Part shown: piece by piece, positions 61,676-64,000 of the stretch
Layout: the number at the start of each line of letters is the position of its first letter
How positions within the stretch are numbered: the stretch's first letter is position 1
NCBI GenBank assembly: GCA_949825065.1
Contig: OX463859.1
Coordinates: 29,963,847-30,027,846 of the forward strand
Direction: 5' to 3'
DNA length: 64,000 bases
Origin: Odontocerum albicorne
Lineage: Eukaryota; Arthropoda; Insecta; Trichoptera; Odontoceridae
Position numbers and translations under genes: made by a program
The notes under the pieces: generated by a model
What the model saw: only the letters and a program-made list of their open reading frames with translations
What the model was told of the DNA's origin: nothing
The model's database searches: none

Positions 61676-61692
61676 ACCTAGCAGACTTACGT

Positions 61693-62186
61693 AATTGTCG
61701 AAAAATTATTTTATAGAGGTAGAGAACTTACATTTATTTTTAGTGGAACAACGTTTACATAAAACAAAAATTGAATTTTTTGGGAATTTTATGTATAGAT
61801 CTTGAGATATGGAAAACACATGGACTCGCTTGTAGAACGAGATGCAGTTTCTTTGCCGAATCGAAACCTTCCACATGTTGATGCAGGGTTACTCAACTCC
61901 AGAGGCAAAGTATTGTCCTTAATGTTTCGTTTATACTAGGTTACTTATATTAATAAAGGAGAGCACAAAGTTAGTAGCTATTTCTAAATAACCTTTGATA
62001 CTAAGAGACAGACTATTCTACTATATGGAACCTGCAATGACAAAAGCTAAATCTTAATACCATGCCTTATTATATTGATTAGGAACAACAACAATAAGAT
62101 ATTGACTTCGAACTTTTTCTCCGAAGAAACATCCATGACTAAAGAAATAAACAAACAGATAAATAATGAATTCTTTACACTACTAT
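61693..62186. other. Unassigned spacer
   Basis: Unique-looking. A short ctccgaagaaacatccatga phrase at 62120-62140 resembles the 93-bp array unit. No gene is supported. Confidence 0.4.
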
Positions 62187-62390
62187 AGTTCGGAAATTCT
62201 AGGATGAGTCCTGTGACAGCTCACAAATTTACCCCAATACAACCTTGTAACGATGTTTAGTAGCTTTAATTATTTTATAAACTTTAATATAAGCCACAAT
62301 AGCAAGTTATTTAGGTAAATACATTACATAAGGTTGTATTGGGGCAAATTTGTGAGCTGTCACAGGACTCATCCTAGAATTTCCGAACTA
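62187..62390. mobile_element. Long-TIR MITE, copy 2 (TA target)
   Basis: Ends tagttcggaaattctaggat and gagtcctgtgacagctcaca, repeated inverted at the right over ~65 bp with very few mismatches, flanked by TA. The whole copy closely matches 52367-52581 apart from a short internal deletion. Noncoding. 62391-62696 is unassigned. Confidence 0.88.
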
Positions 62391-62696
62391 TAGTGATATG
62401 AATACTGCTGCAAATGATCGCAAAACGAGTCCGTCTCTGCAGGTATTAACAGATTAGTTCGACTTCAGCATGACCGCCATACTAAATGTGTATTAATTAC
62501 TGTACTCATTCCACATGTCATCCGTATGCTGAACTTCATAACAGCAATACGAAACACGCATTTAAAATGCCATTATCACAGCATTTTCCAATATAAAATG
62601 AACAATGTCTCGAACCTTGCCATTCCAGCATATAAAATCACCAACAATTGTAAATGAATTTTATAACATGAACAATAATTATACAGTATTATTGTA

Positions 62697-62890
62697 TTTC
62701 GAGTTTATGATATTTGTACAATATGATATATACGTTTATGATATTCGTACAATATGATATACACGTTTATGATATTCGTACAATATGATATATACGTTTA
62801 TGGTATTCGTACAATATGATATATACGTTTATGATATTCGTACAATATGATATACACGTTTATGATATTCGTGCAATATGATATATACGT
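62697..62890. repeat. 31-bp tandem repeat, ~6 copies
   Basis: The unit is gtttatgatattcgtacaat atgatatatac. A single relic (tttattcgtacaatatgata) at 63717-63740 marks the second copy of the segmental duplication. Confidence 0.92.
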
Positions 62891-63245
62891 CTTTTTAGAA
62901 GCCTTCACTTTAAATTGGGCATTCCTATAAATCATTGGTAGCCAACTTGTTTGTAGACGCGATCGACTTTTTACGTAAAAAAACTGTCACTTTCAACTTT
63001 TTTCGTAAAAAAAATTGGTCGTGATAGACTGTTTAAATAAAAAAAAATAGTCACAAGTGTGTATCTCGGTACCAGTTTGAACATATTGTAATTCAGTCTT
63101 GTTTGTGCTCCCCTGATGATGAGGTGAAAGCCTTGAAACCGGTAGGGTTATACCGTTACAAAAAGTGGAATAAACAGTGTTTGATAAAACAAATTACAAT
63201 GTCTTTAAACCTCCACAATGTTAATGCCTTAACTATAAATAATAT
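62891..63245 (+). mobile_element. Duplicated segment ending in a PLE 3' terminus, copy 1
   Basis: 62891-63060 (aagccttcactttaaattgg, cgcgatcgactttttacgta, attggtcgtgatagactg) precedes a PLE terminus at 63060-63190 (tgctcccctgatgatgaggt, aaaccggtagggttatacc). The terminus continues into acaatgtctttaaacctcca and gttaatgccttaactata, the longer PLE end also seen inverted at 50228 and 60370. The same arrangement recurs at 63740-64000. Confidence 0.75.
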
Positions 63246-63286
63246 GATATAAAAATAAATAAATAATTATAGTCAGAATCTGGGTT

Positions 63287-63690
63287 GCATTATCTTCTAA
63301 AAATAAATTAAACTGAACTTTGATTATTTTATTAGGTATTTATAAATCTTGTAAAATGTTGAACCACTCCTACCATAAGGTGATTCCCTGAAGAATAAAT
63401 AGAAATCCTGAATATTTACCTCCTCACTAGTCATAGTGTCCCGTCATTTCTTGATGTAATTATAAAAAATCATAACCACTTCTTTATAGGTAGTCTGTCC
63501 ACATAATGCTCTTCCTTTTCCTAACTTCATAACTTCAGACATTATGGTCACCGTGTGTTTCGTCAAATAAACGGATCACATCAACCAATGACGGCAAAGT
63601 TGAATGTCAGTTGAATAGTAACGGATCACATCTACCAATCACGGCAAAGATCTTACTAATACATTGATACGTTTTGTATATTACGCACTA
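63287..63690. repeat. ~404-bp dispersed duplicate (partner 58068-58460)
   Basis: Closely similar to 58068-58460, with a few small insertions (catagtgtcccg; tataggtagt). It lies between the two copies of the PLE-terminal segment. No TIR like that at 57135 is seen here. Confidence 0.8.
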
Positions 63691-63739
63691 TAATTATTAA
63701 GTAGGTATTTCGAGTTTATTCGTACAATATGATATATAC

Positions 63740-64000
63740 GTTTTTAAGAAGCCTTCACTTTAAATTGGGCGTTCCTATAAATACTTGTTTATCGTCGCGA
63801 TCGACTTTTTACGTAAAAAAACTGTCACTATCAACTTTTTTCGTAAAAAAAATTGGTCGTGATCGACTGTTTAAGTAAAAAAAATTGTCACAAGTGTGTA
63901 TCTCAGAACCAGTTTGTTTGTGCTCCCCTGATGATGAGGGAAAGCCTTGAAACCGGTAGGGTTATAGCGTTACAAAAAGTAGAATAAACAGTGTTTGATA
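63740..64000 (+). mobile_element. Duplicated segment ending in a PLE 3' terminus, copy 2, cut by the window edge
   Basis: gaagccttcactttaaattg, cgcgatcgactttttacgta and aattggtcgtgatcgactgt repeat 62891-63060. The PLE terminus (tgctcccctgatgatgaggg, accggtagggttatagcgtt, gaataaacagtgtttgata) follows and runs off the window end. Confidence 0.75.

Noticed and set aside
1..64000. Endogenous viral sequence
   Set aside because: No capsid, polymerase or envelope-type frames were recognised; the retro-derived sequences are LINEs, PLEs and solo LTRs without internal genes.

Overview
This window looks like a stretch of AT-rich animal chromosome, most likely from an insect or other arthropod. The evidence is a eukaryotic transposon mix: mariner/Tc1, hAT, piggyBac-like, Helitron, Penelope-like, RTE- and Jockey/R1-type LINEs, tRNA-derived SINEs and solo LTRs. 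There are also many minisatellites and no prokaryotic gene organisation. The species cannot be named from the sequence. I see no intact host protein-coding gene. The only features that look like intact host genes are three identical tRNA-Cys(GCA) genes at 15360-15431 (-), 32241-32312 (+) and 35522-35593 (-). Nearly every longer open frame is either a decayed transposon protein or the translation of a tandem repeat whose unit length is a multiple of three.

Layout. 1-10 kb: a ~211-bp satellite cut by the window edge, a GATGA-rich minisatellite split by a piggyBac-like MITE at TTAA, SINEs, a 1-kb 44-bp array, the inverted partner of the MITE, and a foldback element. 10-20 kb: LINE 3' ends, solo LTRs, a deleted mariner, and a three-level nest (LTR inside a Tc1-like element inside a LINE), then tRNA-Cys copy 1, a CpG-rich patch, and 93-bp and 73-bp arrays. 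20-30 kb: an RTE LINE whose 5' endonuclease half is inverted relative to its RT half, more arrays and SINEs, and a Helitron 3' end. 30-40 kb: a Jockey-type LINE, tRNA-Cys copies 2 and 3, a 256-bp MITE with 28-bp TIRs, a very homogeneous 51-bp array (36.1-38.0 kb), and a hAT element with an 8-bp TSD. 40-50 kb: Penelope-like elements with GIY-YIG remnants, a second mariner family, an N-terminal mariner fragment and LINE/SINE debris. 50-64 kb: a LINE with an expanded 3' UTR, a solo LTR, MITEs, two more deleted mariners, a long-TIR element, a LINE with a 17-bp TSD, and duplicated Penelope-containing segments at the right edge.

How the parts relate. These elements do not form a pathway but do show parasite relationships. 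One SINE family (here SINE-B) shares its 3' tail with a Jockey-type LINE (J1), as expected if the LINE reverse transcriptase mobilises the SINE. Three mariner copies form a series of internal deletions that would need a transposase supplied elsewhere. Transposons serve as landing sites for other transposons. Several arrays grew out of transposon pieces (J1 3' UTR, SINE-B tail). Family labels such as SINE-A, L-A, J1 and M1 are local names used only in this annotation.
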